From Alloprevotella sp. (lineage in GTDB: Bacteria; Bacteroidota; Bacteroidia; Bacteroidales; Bacteroidaceae), in the NCBI GenBank assembly GCA_017471505.1, contig JAFUTC010000004.1, positions 62,001 through 126,000 of the forward strand: a stretch of 64,000 nt of DNA, given 5' to 3'. The translations under genes and the position numbers were made by a program. Every line of letters starts with the position of its first letter. Position 1 is the stretch's first letter. Under the pieces are notes generated by a model, which did no database searches, was not told where the DNA came from, and was given only the letters and a program-made list of their open reading frames with translations. Below, piece by piece: positions 17,498 to 26,788 of the stretch.

Positions 17498-18025
17498 CTA
17501 CTTCTTGGCTTCGCGCGGAAGGTCTAGCTGACCGGCATAGCCGATAGCGTCGCGGCGTACGGGAGTAACGCTGACGGACACTACGCCATTGTTGAAGAGG
17601 TCAATCTGCATGTCGTAAGTGTCTTCCATATTGGCCACGCGCAGAAAGACGGTATATCGCGTCTCGTCCAATTGTACGGCGCTGTAGCTCTTCATCTTCT
17701 CATTGAATGAAAGTCCCTGCGCACCGGTGTAGGCCATATTCATGGCGGCGTCACCGATATAGGGCATATCGCAGAACAAGGAGTCGCCTTTCACGCGGAG
17801 CGAGTAGCCGGGGTCTAACTTCCTGGCGCCGCTGCGGAGGGGCATGGCCTGCACGATTTTAACCTTGAAATCCTTCGAATAGACTTTCTGGCGGATGGTT
17901 TGCATCATGGCTGCCTGCTTTTCGGCTTTGGTGAGTTTCTTGGGCTTTGTGGTCTGTGCGCTCAGGCTTGCAGAGGCGAGCATTCCGAGGCATAAAATTG
18001 CCGAGAGGGCGAACATTCTTTTCAT
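17498..18025 (-). CDS. DUF4251 domain-containing exported protein
   Basis: A 175-residue protein with a clear signal peptide (MKRMFALSAILCLGMLASASLSAQ). The rest matches the Bacteroidetes DUF4251 pattern: RQKVYSKDFKVKIVQAMPLRSG, then LRVKGDSLFCDMPYIGDAA and YTVFLRVANMEDTYDMQIDLFNNG. It is probably periplasmic or surface-attached with a beta-rich fold. No function is known. It has a consensus promoter and its own terminator, so it is a single-gene unit. Confidence 0.85.
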   Translation of the reverse strand: MKRMFALSAILCLGMLASASLSAQTTKPKKLTKAEKQAAMMQTIRQKVYSKDFKVKIVQAMPLRSGARKLDPGYSLRVKGDSLFCDMPYIGDAAMNMAYTGAQGLSFNEKMKSYSAVQLDETRYTVFLRVANMEDTYDMQIDLFNNGVVSVSVTPVRRDAIGYAGQLDLPREAKK

Positions 18026-18085
18026 ATCAAACGAATTTTCCTAAGTTTATATTACTTTTACAAGTTGATTCGTCATTTTGACTCT

Positions 18086-18117
18086 CAAAAATATTTGTAG
18101 TTTAGTTTTCGACCAAA
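18086..18117 (-). promoter_or_regulatory. Promoter of the DUF4251 gene
   Basis: On the minus strand TTTG (18114-18117), a 20-bp spacer and TATTTTTG (18086-18093) give a full consensus match, about 60 bp before the start codon. Confidence 0.75.
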
Positions 18118-18148
18118 TTATTCGTCATAAAAAACTCAACCAATCCGA

Positions 18149-20548
18149 ATGAAACGACTAATTCTGCTACTGGCCTGCCTGTGCGGTCTGCAAATGCTAT
18201 CTGCACAGCGCACAAAGATATATGGAACGGTGCGCGACGCGGACGGCAAACCGGTTGAACTGGCCAACGTACGCATCCAGGGGACGGCGTTGCTGACGCT
18301 GACCGACCTGAAAGGACGCTACACGCTATTTGCCGAGTCGAAGGACTCGATGATTGTGGTGTTTTCGCAAGTGGGCTACTCGTCGAGAAGGCGTCTGCTG
18401 CAAAAGCCCGGCGACAGTGTCAAGGTGGACGCCGTACTTTATGAGGCAGGCCATACTATCGGTCAGGCAGAGATTATCGGCATGCGCCAACAGAACGCCA
18501 CCATGCAAGATTTGAAGACCGACCAACTCGACTTTATGCCTTCGACCACCGGAAACGCCGTGGAAGAACTGGTGCAGTCGCAGGCCGGCGTGTCGACCCA
18601 TAACGAACTGAGTTCGCAGTATAACGTGCGCGGCGGCTCCTTCGACGAAAACGTGGTCTACCTCAATGGCATCGAGATATACCGCCCCATGCTCGTGCGC
18701 AGCGGACAGCAGGAAGGACTCTCCATCATAAACCCCGACATGGTGCAACGCATCCGTTTCAGTTCGGGCGGCTATGAAGCCCGCTACGGCGACAAGATGT
18801 CGAGCGTGCTCGACATAACCTACAAGCGCCCCTCCCACTTCGAGGCGAAGATAAGTGCCGACCTGCTGGGCGCCAGCGGCTACATCGGCTGGGGAAACAA
18901 GCACGTGTCGCTCATGACGTCGGTGCGCTACAAGACCACGGGCTACCTGCTGGGCAGCCTCGATACGAAAGCCGAATACAAGCCCCGCTTCCTCGACTAT
19001 CAGGCCTACCTGTCGTGGCGCCCGAGTGCGAAATGGGAAGTGGAACTGCTTGGAAACATTTCCGACAACAAGTACAAGTTCGTGCCCAAGAATCGCGAGA
19101 CTTCATTCGGCACGCTGCTCGACCCGAAGACCTTTACCGTATATTTCGACGGTAACGAGAAAGACTACTACCGCACGTTCTTCGGCTCGGCATCCTTCAC
19201 GCGCCATTTCAGTCCGACCACCTTTTTGGCGCTCCAACTATCAACCTTCACCACGCAAGAGCACGAGACCTACGACATCCAAGGCGAATACTGGCTGCAG
19301 GAGGCTACCGCACAGGAACAGATGGGCATCGGCACCTACATGGAGCATGCCCGAAACCGGCTCAAGGCACATGTCTACAACGCAGGTCTGCGCTTCGGAA
19401 CGAAAACCGGCACCCACAAGGAGACAACCAATACGCACACACTGCTGGCTGGCTTCAACTTCCAGCGGCAAGACATCAACGACCACTCACGCGAATGGGA
19501 GATGCGCGACTCCACGGGCTATTCGCTGCCGTATAGCGCCGACGAACTCCGACTCATATACAGCCTGCACTCCGCCAACAAGATGTCGGCCAACCGCATA
19601 GAACTCTTCGCGCAAGACTCTTGGCGCAAGAGCACTCCGACCGGCCTGTTCGACCTTACCTACGGCTTGCGCTTCACCTACCTCGACTGGAACAAGGAAA
19701 CGCTTATCTCGCCGCGTGCCAGCATTAGTTTCATACCTGCGAAGAACGACCATTGGACGTTCCGCTTTGCTACGGGCATGTATTATCAGGCGCCTTTCTA
19801 CAAGGAACTGCGCGACACGTCGCTCGTCAACGGCATTGCCACGGTGCAACTCAACCGCGACATCAAGTCGCAGCGTTCCATCCACTTCGTGCTCGGAGGC
19901 GACTACAGTTTCAATATGTTCAACCGCCCGTTCAAGTTCACTGCCGAAGCCTACTATAAGCATCTCAACAACCTCAACCCGTACAGCGTCAACAATCTGC
20001 GCATCATCTACTACGGCCGCAATATGGCAAGCGGCTACGCGGCAGGCATCGACTTCAAGCTCTTCGGCGAATTTGTGCCGGGCGTCGACAGTTGGATTAC
20101 TTTCTCGCTGATGAAGACCGAGGAAAAGATTGACGGCAAGAAAATACCACGCCCCACCGACCAGCGCTTTAACTTCTCGCTCTTCTTCTCGGACTACTTC
20201 CCCGGCTCCACGCGGTGGCGTGCCTCGCTGAAACTGATATTCGCCGGCGGCCTTCCCTTCGGTCCCCCCCACACGGAGCGCGACCAACAGACATTCCGCG
20301 CACCGGCCTACAAGCGCGTGGACCTCGACCTCAGCTACCGCCTGCTGAAATACGACCCCGACAAGACCCGCACCGGTATAAGGAAAGCCGTCAAGAACAT
20401 TTGGCTCAGCCTGGAGTGCTTCAACCTTCTCGGCATCTCCAACGTCAATTCCTACTATTGGGTTACAGACATCAGCAACACGCAGTATGCCGTGCCCAAC
20501 TACCTCACGGGACGCCGTATATCGGCCAAACTTACCTTCGAATTCTAA
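18149..20548 (+). CDS. TonB-dependent outer-membrane receptor
   Basis: A 799-residue receptor. It has a signal peptide (MKRLILLLACLCGLQMLSAQ), a carboxypeptidase-like regulatory beta-sandwich (about 22-110), a plug domain (about 115-225, with VRGGSFDENVVYLNGIEIYRP) and a 22-strand-type barrel ending in SAKLTFEF with the terminal Phe. No SusD partner is adjacent. The carboxypeptidase-like domain without an extra TonB box helix is typical of Bacteroidetes receptors outside classic Sus loci. The substrate is not evident. The next gene starts 31 bp downstream and is probably cotranscribed. Confidence 0.93.
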   Translation: MKRLILLLACLCGLQMLSAQRTKIYGTVRDADGKPVELANVRIQGTALLTLTDLKGRYTLFAESKDSMIVVFSQVGYSSRRRLLQKPGDSVKVDAVLYEAGHTIGQAEIIGMRQQNATMQDLKTDQLDFMPSTTGNAVEELVQSQAGVSTHNELSSQYNVRGGSFDENVVYLNGIEIYRPMLVRSGQQEGLSIINPDMVQRIRFSSGGYEARYGDKMSSVLDITYKRPSHFEAKISADLLGASGYIGWGNKHVSLMTSVRYKTTGYLLGSLDTKAEYKPRFLDYQAYLSWRPSAKWEVELLGNISDNKYKFVPKNRETSFGTLLDPKTFTVYFDGNEKDYYRTFFGSASFTRHFSPTTFLALQLSTFTTQEHETYDIQGEYWLQEATAQEQMGIGTYMEHARNRLKAHVYNAGLRFGTKTGTHKETTNTHTLLAGFNFQRQDINDHSREWEMRDSTGYSLPYSADELRLIYSLHSANKMSANRIELFAQDSWRKSTPTGLFDLTYGLRFTYLDWNKETLISPRASISFIPAKNDHWTFRFATGMYYQAPFYKELRDTSLVNGIATVQLNRDIKSQRSIHFVLGGDYSFNMFNRPFKFTAEAYYKHLNNLNPYSVNNLRIIYYGRNMASGYAAGIDFKLFGEFVPGVDSWITFSLMKTEEKIDGKKIPRPTDQRFNFSLFFSDYFPGSTRWRASLKLIFAGGLPFGPPHTERDQQTFRAPAYKRVDLDLSYRLLKYDPDKTRTGIRKAVKNIWLSLECFNLLGISNVNSYYWVTDISNTQYAVPNYLTGRRISAKLTFEF

Positions 20549-20579
20549 CCTGCAAGCCACTCTCCCCAAAGCCCCACCC

Positions 20580-22328
20580 ATGAAAAAGTCCATCCTCTCG
20601 ACCCTGTTTCTAATGGCCGGCATCGCCACGGCCTATCCCCAGGCCAAGCCCGAACCGAAACCCTACGTCGAACCCAGCAGTCCGGAAGTGATTGATGCTA
20701 CATTGTGGACCGAGGTGCCCGAAGGCATCCAGGGCGGCTGGGCGCTGGCCGACCAGCACCATCAGCGCCACGTGCCGCCCATCGACATGGTCGGAAACGA
20801 TACGGTGCTCACGGTGTGGAAAGGTGAGAGAAACGGACTGCAGGCAGTAGTCTATTCGCGCGAGGCTGTCGGCGACCTCGAAGTGAGAGTGGCCGCCACC
20901 ACGAGTAAGGCGCTGCGCGGACAGGTGCAGGCACACATCGTCAGATACCTGATTACCGACGCCTACCAAGCATGTGGCAACCACCCTACCGACTTGCCCC
21001 CATATCTGGTTGACGACATTCTCGACGATGCGGGCTACCTGCAGGTGGCCAGTTGCGAGACGCGGTCGCTGTGGCTTACGATAGAAGTGCCTGCCACTAT
21101 CAAGACCGGCACCTACCGCACCGGATTGGAAATCTACTCTAAGAAGCAGAAGAAGGTGTTGGCCCAATTCAACGCCACCCTTAATGTCATCGACCGCACC
21201 CTGCCCCAACCGGCCGACTTCACGGCACACATCAACTTCTGGATGCAGCCTTACGCTACGTCGCGCTATTACGGCCTCACCCCCTATAGCCAGGAACACC
21301 TTGACACGCTTCGCCCGTACATGCAACTGCTTGCCCGCACCGGACAGAAGGTCGGCACCGCCATCCTTTTCTACGAGCCGTGGGGCGTGCAGAGTCACGA
21401 CAAGTTCCAGCCCATGATTCACACCACGCTGAAGGCAGACGGCACATGGGAGTACGACTATGCCATCTTCGACCGCTGGGTGACGTTCCTGGAGTCGTGT
21501 GGCATCGACCGCCAAATCAATTGCTTCTCGATGGTGCCCTGGGACATGTCGTTCCGCTACTACGACGAGGCCACGCACTCCTATAAGAACCTCAAGACCA
21601 CTACCGACACCGAGGAATATCGCAGTTTCTGGACCGTGTTCCTGCGCCACTTCGCCCGCCACCTGAAGGAAAAGGGCTGGTACGATAAGACCACGATTGC
21701 CATGGACGAGCGCGACCTGAAAGACATGCTCAATGCCTACGAAGTGGCCCAACAAGCCGTGCCGGGCATCAAGTTGTCGCTGGCCGGAAACTATCACACC
21801 GAACTGGCCGATAAGGTCTACGACTACTGCGTGGCCTACGGTCAGCACTTTACCGACGAGGAACTGGCTGCACGAAAGGCCAAGGGATGGATTACGACCA
21901 CCTACAACTGCTGTTCCGAGGCGGCTCCGAACATTCTTGCCAACAGTCAGCCGGGCGAAGCCACCTATGTGCCGCTCTACTGCTTGGCCAACCAGTTTGA
22001 CGGTTACCTTCGCTGGGCCTGGCAGAACTGGGCCGACGAACCGCTGACCGACAGCCGCTTCCGCATGTTCTCGCCGGGCGACACCTACTCCATCTACCCC
22101 GGACCGCGCAGTTCCGTCCGCTTCGAACGCTTCATACACGGCGTAGAAGCCTTCGAGAAAGCCACCTGGCTGCGCAACCACTTCGCCGAAACCCACAACG
22201 ACGCCGCACTCAAGGCCCTCGACGAAATGCTGGCCAAGTTCAAGTCGTCCGACATTGAGCAGGCAGAGCACGCCCCCGTCCTGTTCCGGCAGATACAAGC
22301 CCTGCTCAACCAGCCCGCCGACCGATAG
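20580..22328 (+). CDS. DUF4091 glycoside-hydrolase-like secreted protein
   Basis: A 582-residue protein with a signal peptide (MKKSILSTLFLMAGIATAYPQ). An N-terminal beta-rich region (to about 215) precedes a TIM-barrel-like region starting around TAHINFWMQPYATSRYYGL. The C-terminal DUF4091 segment has WAWQNWADEPLTDSRF and YSIYPGPRSSVRFERFIHGVE. Such proteins are considered putative glycosidases, but no catalytic pair has been assigned with confidence. I chose the ATG at 20580 since it begins the signal peptide; a longer frame overlaps the receptor gene. Its place after a TonB receptor suggests glycan uptake and processing together. Confidence 0.85.
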   Translation: MKKSILSTLFLMAGIATAYPQAKPEPKPYVEPSSPEVIDATLWTEVPEGIQGGWALADQHHQRHVPPIDMVGNDTVLTVWKGERNGLQAVVYSREAVGDLEVRVAATTSKALRGQVQAHIVRYLITDAYQACGNHPTDLPPYLVDDILDDAGYLQVASCETRSLWLTIEVPATIKTGTYRTGLEIYSKKQKKVLAQFNATLNVIDRTLPQPADFTAHINFWMQPYATSRYYGLTPYSQEHLDTLRPYMQLLARTGQKVGTAILFYEPWGVQSHDKFQPMIHTTLKADGTWEYDYAIFDRWVTFLESCGIDRQINCFSMVPWDMSFRYYDEATHSYKNLKTTTDTEEYRSFWTVFLRHFARHLKEKGWYDKTTIAMDERDLKDMLNAYEVAQQAVPGIKLSLAGNYHTELADKVYDYCVAYGQHFTDEELAARKAKGWITTTYNCCSEAAPNILANSQPGEATYVPLYCLANQFDGYLRWAWQNWADEPLTDSRFRMFSPGDTYSIYPGPRSSVRFERFIHGVEAFEKATWLRNHFAETHNDAALKALDEMLAKFKSSDIEQAEHAPVLFRQIQALLNQPADR

Positions 22329-22370
22329 GCTGACCCGACGCTCCCACCCGCAGAGCGTACGCTGAAACAC

Positions 22371-22410
22371 AACAATAATCCCGACGAGGTTCTCGTCGGG
22401 ATTATTGTTT
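22371..22410. terminator. Bidirectional terminator
   Basis: AACAATAATCCCGACGAG (22371-22388) pairs perfectly with CTCGTCGGGATTATTGTT (22392-22409) around a 3-nt loop. It lies between the convergent DUF4091 and antiporter genes. Confidence 0.92.
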
Positions 22411-22441
22411 GGACATGTCCAACCGGGTAGGCGGCCAGCAA

Positions 22442-23374
22442 CTATGCGCGATAAATCAGATAGGCCAGATAAACGGCATAGACGGCAATGAGACTCCAGC
22501 CCTCCCTGCGGTTGATTTCATATTTCGTATAGGAAAGCCACCACACAAGCAAGATGGTGCCCACCAGGACCGTGTAGTCGACAATCGAGATATCGGCAAC
22601 CGAAATCGGCGTTACCAGACCGGACAAGCCCAGCACGAAGAGAATGTTGAACACATTCGAGCCAATCACGTTGCCAATGGCGATACCCGACTGCCCCTTC
22701 CGGGCAGCCACAATGCTGGTGGCAAGTTCCGGCAACGACGTGCCGCCAGCCACTATCGTAATGCCGATAAACGTCTCGTTTACACGCAAACTGCGGGCAA
22801 TACTCGAAGCAGAGTCCACAAACAAATTACTGCCGAAAATCAGCATGGCCAGACCGCCCACGATAAAGGCGGCAAACTGCACATACCTCCACCCCGACAG
22901 TTTCTCATCGGCAACGGGCTGCACCGCAACGTCCTTTTTTCCGCCGCGTATGGTCAACACCATGAACACCACGAAACCGACCAGCAAGGCAATGCTGTCG
23001 ATGCGTGAGATAGTGCCGTCGATGCAGAACACGCAGAGCGCCAACGTGGCCAATACGGCAAACGGCACGTCGCGCTTGATGGTGATGGGAAGAACTGGAA
23101 TGACCGCCACCGCAGCCGAACATCCGACAATCAGCGTCGTATTGAACACATTCGAACCAATCACGTTGCCGAGCGCCAACCCGCTCGCGCCCTTCAAGGC
23201 CGATACGAAGGAGGTGAACAACTCAGGAGCCGACGTCCCCAACGACACAATCGTCAGGCCGATAACCAGTTCCGACACTTTCAGGGCACGCGCCAAACGG
23301 CTCGCCCCGTCGGTGAACAGGTCCGCGCCAACGAGCACCAAGGCCACGCCCACGATAAACAGTAATATATCCAT
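22442..23374 (-). CDS. CaCA-family calcium/sodium antiporter
   Basis: Inner-membrane cation exchanger (YrbG type), 310 residues with about ten transmembrane helices. The two inverted alpha repeats are plain: SLGTSAPELFTSFVSA followed by NVIGSNVFNTTLIVG (about 45-90), and AGGTSLPELATSIVAAR followed by NVIGSNVFNILFVLG (about 208-250). The acidic Glu in each PEL motif binds the cation. It stands alone and faces the DUF4091 gene; a repeat array lies directly upstream of its start. Confidence 0.94.
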   Translation of the reverse strand: MDILLFIVGVALVLVGADLFTDGASRLARALKVSELVIGLTIVSLGTSAPELFTSFVSALKGASGLALGNVIGSNVFNTTLIVGCSAAVAVIPVLPITIKRDVPFAVLATLALCVFCIDGTISRIDSIALLVGFVVFMVLTIRGGKKDVAVQPVADEKLSGWRYVQFAAFIVGGLAMLIFGSNLFVDSASSIARSLRVNETFIGITIVAGGTSLPELATSIVAARKGQSGIAIGNVIGSNVFNILFVLGLSGLVTPISVADISIVDYTVLVGTILLVWWLSYTKYEINRREGWSLIAVYAVYLAYLIYRA

Positions 23375-23429
23375 TCGCTATGATTTCGTTCTATAACATG
23401 TTACACATCCAGGTCCGGCCACCCGGAAA

Positions 23430-23534
23430 ATCCCATAATGCCATCCGAAAATTACATAATATAATTTCAAAATTGCATAATCGGATTCCGAAATTCCATA
23501 ATGGCGCAGAAAAATTCCATAATGCAATCCGTCC
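23430..23534. repeat. 21-bp-period palindromic repeat array, 5 units
   Basis: Units start at 23430, 23451, 23472, 23493 and 23514 and are all exactly 21 bp. The left half (ATTnCATAAT) is conserved while the right half varies (TAATTTCAAA, CGGATTCCGAA, GGCGCAGAAAA). It lies in the gap between the antiporter start and the tsf terminator. Confidence 0.82.
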
Positions 23535-23560
23535 GCCGGCCCATGCACCTACAAAAATAA

Positions 23561-23596
23561 AAAAGTCGGCAGACAAAATGAATTTGTCTGCCGACT
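23561..23596 (-). terminator. tsf terminator
   Basis: AGTCGGCAGACAAA (23564-23577) pairs with TTTGTCTGCCGACT (23583-23596). On the minus strand the stem ends in a T6 run. Confidence 0.9.
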
Positions 23597-23631
23597 AATT
23601 GCATAGAGACGTCAATCTCTAAGTCAATGCC

Positions 23632-24621
23632 TTACTCGGCGCGCAAGGTGAAACGACGGAATGCCGTTACGGTAAGTTCCTTGTCGGCTTGTTTGAGATA
23701 GTCGGCCACCGAGATCTTGCTGTCCTGAATAAACTCCTGTGCAAGAAGCGTAAAGTCCTTGTAGAATTTATTCATACGACCGTTGGCAATGTTCTGGAGC
23801 ATCTGCTCGGGAAGACTGGCCAATTTGGCAGCAGCAACGTCGACTTTAATTTTACGAATCTCGTCGGCTTCTGCTTCAGTGATGTTTCCTTTGCGGATAC
23901 CTTCCTCGATGTGCTCTTCATTCTCGGCGATGTAAAGATTAAAGCCGGCCTTCTTCAGAGCAGCCTCAACGGCTTTCTGAGCAAGTTCCTCTTTAGTCTT
24001 TTCAACGGCCACCTTGTACTCGTTATCCTTCACTTCCTGGGGAACACTATTCTCGTCGACAGCCACAGGATTCATTGCAGCCACCTGCATAGTAAGCTGG
24101 TGACCTTGCTCCTCGAACGGCTTGTTAAGCTGTACAAGCGTGCAGAGCGTATTGTTGTTCATGTGGTTGTAAGTATAGATGTTCTCGCCGGAAAGGGTAA
24201 TGTAACCGTCAAGTTCCATCTTTTCGCCGGTAATACCCGAACGGTCGACAACTGCATCCTGCACCGTGCCGGCACCAAGCGGAAGTGCTTTCACTTCCTC
24301 GATGGTAGCACATTTTGCAGCCACGGCAGCGTCGAGAATGTCCTGAGTAAGCTTCACAAAGTCCTTGTTCGTTGCTACGAAGTCGGTCTCGCACTTCAGC
24401 GCGATGATAGCAGCGAAGCCATCGGCATATTTAACCAGCACACATCCGTTGGAGGTTTCGCGGTCGGAACGCTTGGCGGCAATAGCCTGACCCTTCTTTC
24501 GAACGATTTCTACGGCAGCCTCCAAATCGCCATCCGACTCTTGGAGCGCATTCTTACAGTCGCTCAAACCGGCACCAGTCAGTGTGCGGAGTTTCTTTAT
24601 GAGTTCAATTGATACAGCCAT
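23632..24621 (-). CDS. tsf: Translation elongation factor Ts
   Basis: Guanine nucleotide exchange factor for EF-Tu. The 329 residues include the UBA-like N-terminus (IKKLRTLTGAGLSDCKNAL) and the exchange signature ETDFVATNKDFVKL near residue 80. NITEAEADEIRKIKVDVAAA lies in the C-terminal core. The length, about 45 more than in E. coli, is usual in Bacteroidetes. It directly follows rpsB (34 bp), the universal rpsB-tsf pairing, and ends at a strong terminator. Confidence 0.97.
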   Translation of the reverse strand: MAVSIELIKKLRTLTGAGLSDCKNALQESDGDLEAAVEIVRKKGQAIAAKRSDRETSNGCVLVKYADGFAAIIALKCETDFVATNKDFVKLTQDILDAAVAAKCATIEEVKALPLGAGTVQDAVVDRSGITGEKMELDGYITLSGENIYTYNHMNNNTLCTLVQLNKPFEEQGHQLTMQVAAMNPVAVDENSVPQEVKDNEYKVAVEKTKEELAQKAVEAALKKAGFNLYIAENEEHIEEGIRKGNITEAEADEIRKIKVDVAAAKLASLPEQMLQNIANGRMNKFYKDFTLLAQEFIQDSKISVADYLKQADKELTVTAFRRFTLRAE

Positions 24622-24655
24622 TGTGTATGAAATTTAGTTTATTGAACAAAAATTT

Positions 24656-25495
24656 TTATTCGGCAGCAGCTTCCTCTGCATTATCGGCAGCAGGCTCCTC
24701 AGCGGCCTTCTCCTCGACGGGAGCATCCTTGCGGACACGAGCCACGCGCTTTCTGGGCGCCTTCTCGCCTTCCTGCTTGGCAGCAGCCTCTTCGTCGGCC
24801 TTTTCTACCTTGCGCTCGGCAAGACCTTCGGCTATTGCCTGGCAGCAAACGTCCAAGATGACGGCGATAGAGTCCTTTGCATCGTCATTTGCAGGGATAA
24901 CGTAGTCGATGTTATTGGGATCGGAGTTGGTATCAACGATACCGAACACGGGAATACCCAGACGCTGTGCTTCCTTTACGGCAATGTGCTCTTTCATAAC
25001 GTCAACCACGAAAAGGGCTGCGGGAAGACGATTCAAGTCGGCAATCGAGCCCAGGTTCTTCTCCAGCTTTGCACGCTGGCGGGAGATCTGGAGGATTTCG
25101 CGCTTTGAAAGATTTGCGTAAGTACCGTCGGCAGTCAGTTTGTCAATGTTGGCCATCTTTTTCACGGCCTTGCGAATGGTCGGGAAGTTAGTAAGCATTC
25201 CACCCGGCCAACGTTCAGCCACGTACGGCATTCCAACTTCAGTAGCCTTCTCTGCAATCAGTTCCTTGGCCTGTTTCTTTGTAGCTACAAATAATACGCG
25301 TTTTCCGCTCTTCGCAATCTGTTTGAGCGCTTCAGCAGCGATTTCAAGATTAGCAGCAGTCTTGTGAAGGTCTATGATATGGATACCGTTGCGCTCCATA
25401 AATATATAAGGAGCCATTGCGGGGTTCCACTTACGTTTGAGGTGTCCAAAGTGACAACCAGCCTCTAGTAGAGTTTCGAAACTAATTTTACTCAT
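24656..25495 (-). CDS. rpsB: 30S ribosomal protein S2 with acidic tail
   Basis: Small-subunit protein S2, 279 residues. The body is typical: FETLLEAGCHFGHLKRKWNP, VLFVATKKQAKELI, ERWPGGMLTNFPTIRKAV and PVFGIVDTNSDPNNIDYVIP. Residues about 228-279 are an extra tail rich in Ala, Glu and Lys (KADEEAAAKQEGEKAP and on), similar in composition to the S16 tail. It is preceded by a 189-bp gap after rpsI that can fold into two hairpins and may be a regulatory leader. Confidence 0.97.
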   Translation of the reverse strand: MSKISFETLLEAGCHFGHLKRKWNPAMAPYIFMERNGIHIIDLHKTAANLEIAAEALKQIAKSGKRVLFVATKKQAKELIAEKATEVGMPYVAERWPGGMLTNFPTIRKAVKKMANIDKLTADGTYANLSKREILQISRQRAKLEKNLGSIADLNRLPAALFVVDVMKEHIAVKEAQRLGIPVFGIVDTNSDPNNIDYVIPANDDAKDSIAVILDVCCQAIAEGLAERKVEKADEEAAAKQEGEKAPRKRVARVRKDAPVEEKAAEEPAADNAEEAAAE

Positions 25496-25550
25496 TTCGT
25501 TTAATTGTTTTTTATAATTCGTTTACTTTCTTGTGGGCTAAGAGATCTGT

Positions 25551-25649
25551 CGTAGCGGTTGCTGCGACGGACCATTTGATTTGTTTAACCAACCATCGGG
25601 TAGACAAAACCGTGCACAGGGGCGACAGGTTCGTTGTGTCGCGATGGTT
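25551..25649 (-). promoter_or_regulatory. Possible structured leader upstream of rpsB
   Basis: In the rpsI-rpsB gap, AACCATCG (25591-25598) can pair with CGATGGTT (25642-25649), enclosing about 43 nt. A second hairpin, CGTAGC-GGTT-GCTGCG, is at 25551-25566. Ribosomal protein operons often carry autoregulatory leaders; S2 control here is an inference from position only. Confidence 0.35.
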
Positions 25650-25684
25650 TAGATACTAAACGTAACGGGCAAAGCCAATTCCGA

Positions 25685-26071
25685 TTAACGTTTACTGAAC
25701 TGGAAGCGACGACGTGCTTTGGGACGTCCCGGCTTCTTACGCTCTACAGCTCTCGGATCACGAGTCATGAATCCTTCCTTGCGAAGTGCAGCCTTATCTT
25801 CGGCATTCACTTTCACAAGAGCACGAGCGATGGCAAGACGAAGGGCCTGGCTCTGGCCAGTATAGCCTCCGCCGTTCAAATTGGCTTTGATATCATACTT
25901 TTCGAGTACGTCGAGCAACTGCAGGGGCTGCTTAACCACATACTGCAGTATGGTGCTGGGGAAATACTCGGTAAGATCGCGTTTGTTGATAGTGATTTTG
26001 CCAGTACCTTCTGTTAAGTAGACACGGGCAACGGCGCTTTTACGGCGACCAAGTGCATTAATTTGTTCCAT
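25685..26071 (-). CDS. rpsI: 30S ribosomal protein S9
   Basis: Small-subunit protein S9, 128 residues, whose C-terminal Arg/Lys tail reaches the P-site tRNA. LGRRKSAVARVYLTEGTGKITIN is at the N-terminus (as two overlapping family blocks), GGGYTGQSQALRLAIARAL near 70 and KPGRPKARRRFQFSKR at the end. It starts 10 bp after rplM, giving the usual rplM-rpsI pair. Confidence 0.98.
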   Translation of the reverse strand: MEQINALGRRKSAVARVYLTEGTGKITINKRDLTEYFPSTILQYVVKQPLQLLDVLEKYDIKANLNGGGYTGQSQALRLAIARALVKVNAEDKAALRKEGFMTRDPRAVERKKPGRPKARRRFQFSKR

Positions 26072-26081
26072 CTGCGTTTAC

Positions 26082-26543
26082 TTATTTATACTGGTTAATA
26101 TCTATAACTTTTGGACTTTGGGCTTCGTGCTTATGTTCGCTGCCTGCGTATACATACAAATTGCTCAGCAATTTTACACCGAGACGGTTTTTGGGAAGCA
26201 TGCCCTTTACTACGCGACGAAGAAGACGGTCGGCACCATTTGGCTTGGCCAGGATGCTGGCAGGCGTCTGTTCGCGCTGACCACCGGGATAGCCCGTATA
26301 GCTATAATAAATGCGATCGGTCATCTTGTTGCCGGTGATGCGAATCTTATCCGCGTTGATGATAATAACGTTGTCGCCGCAATCTACATGTGGAGTAAAA
26401 CTGGGTTTGTACTTTCCACGAAGCAGTTTGGCTACTTTTGTGCAAAGACGACCTAATACCTGGTCCGTAGCGTCTACTACGACCCATTCTTTTTGTGCGG
26501 TCTCTTCGTTGACAGAAATGGTCTTGTAACTTAAAGTATCCAC
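26082..26543 (-). CDS. rplM: 50S ribosomal protein L13
   Basis: Early-assembling large-subunit protein, 153 residues. WVVVDATDQVLGRLCTKVAK is the N-terminal signature, DNVIIINADKIRITGNK the central strand region, and AVKGML-type VVKGMLPKNRLGVKLL the C-terminal one. It begins the rplM-rpsI(-rpsB-tsf) block and is preceded by a consensus promoter about 140 bp upstream, leaving a long leader. Confidence 0.98.
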   Translation of the reverse strand: MDTLSYKTISVNEETAQKEWVVVDATDQVLGRLCTKVAKLLRGKYKPSFTPHVDCGDNVIIINADKIRITGNKMTDRIYYSYTGYPGGQREQTPASILAKPNGADRLLRRVVKGMLPKNRLGVKLLSNLYVYAGSEHKHEAQSPKVIDINQYK

Positions 26544-26684
26544 TTTCTTGTTGTTTTTAATTTGTAACTACAATTTTAAATTATTCCATTTTGCAAGGCA
26601 AACTCCTTACAACTCCGGCCAAAGAGACAATAAGGCTACACCTCGCCGGCAGCGCTAAGACACTGCCTGATAATAATCGGCGTG

Positions 26685-26715
26685 CAAAAGTAGTATTTCT
26701 CCACAATATGGCAAA
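26685..26715 (-). promoter_or_regulatory. rplM promoter with a ~135-nt leader
   Basis: On the minus strand TTTG (26712-26715), a 19-bp spacer and TACTTTTG (26685-26692) match the consensus. The leader between it and the rplM ATG contains small hairpins (AAGG/CCTT near 26596, CCGGC/GCCGG near 26615-26648). No known riboswitch is recognised. Confidence 0.7.
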
Positions 26716-26788
26716 GTGTTTTTAATACTTTTTTGCCTATTGATGAGCATATTTGACCGATTCCGACCGCAAGCCGTCCGGCCCCGTA

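Noticed and set aside
20610..22370. A 586-codon minus-strand frame opposite the DUF4091 gene
   Set aside because: The plus-strand frame has a signal peptide and a conserved domain; the antisense frame has neither.
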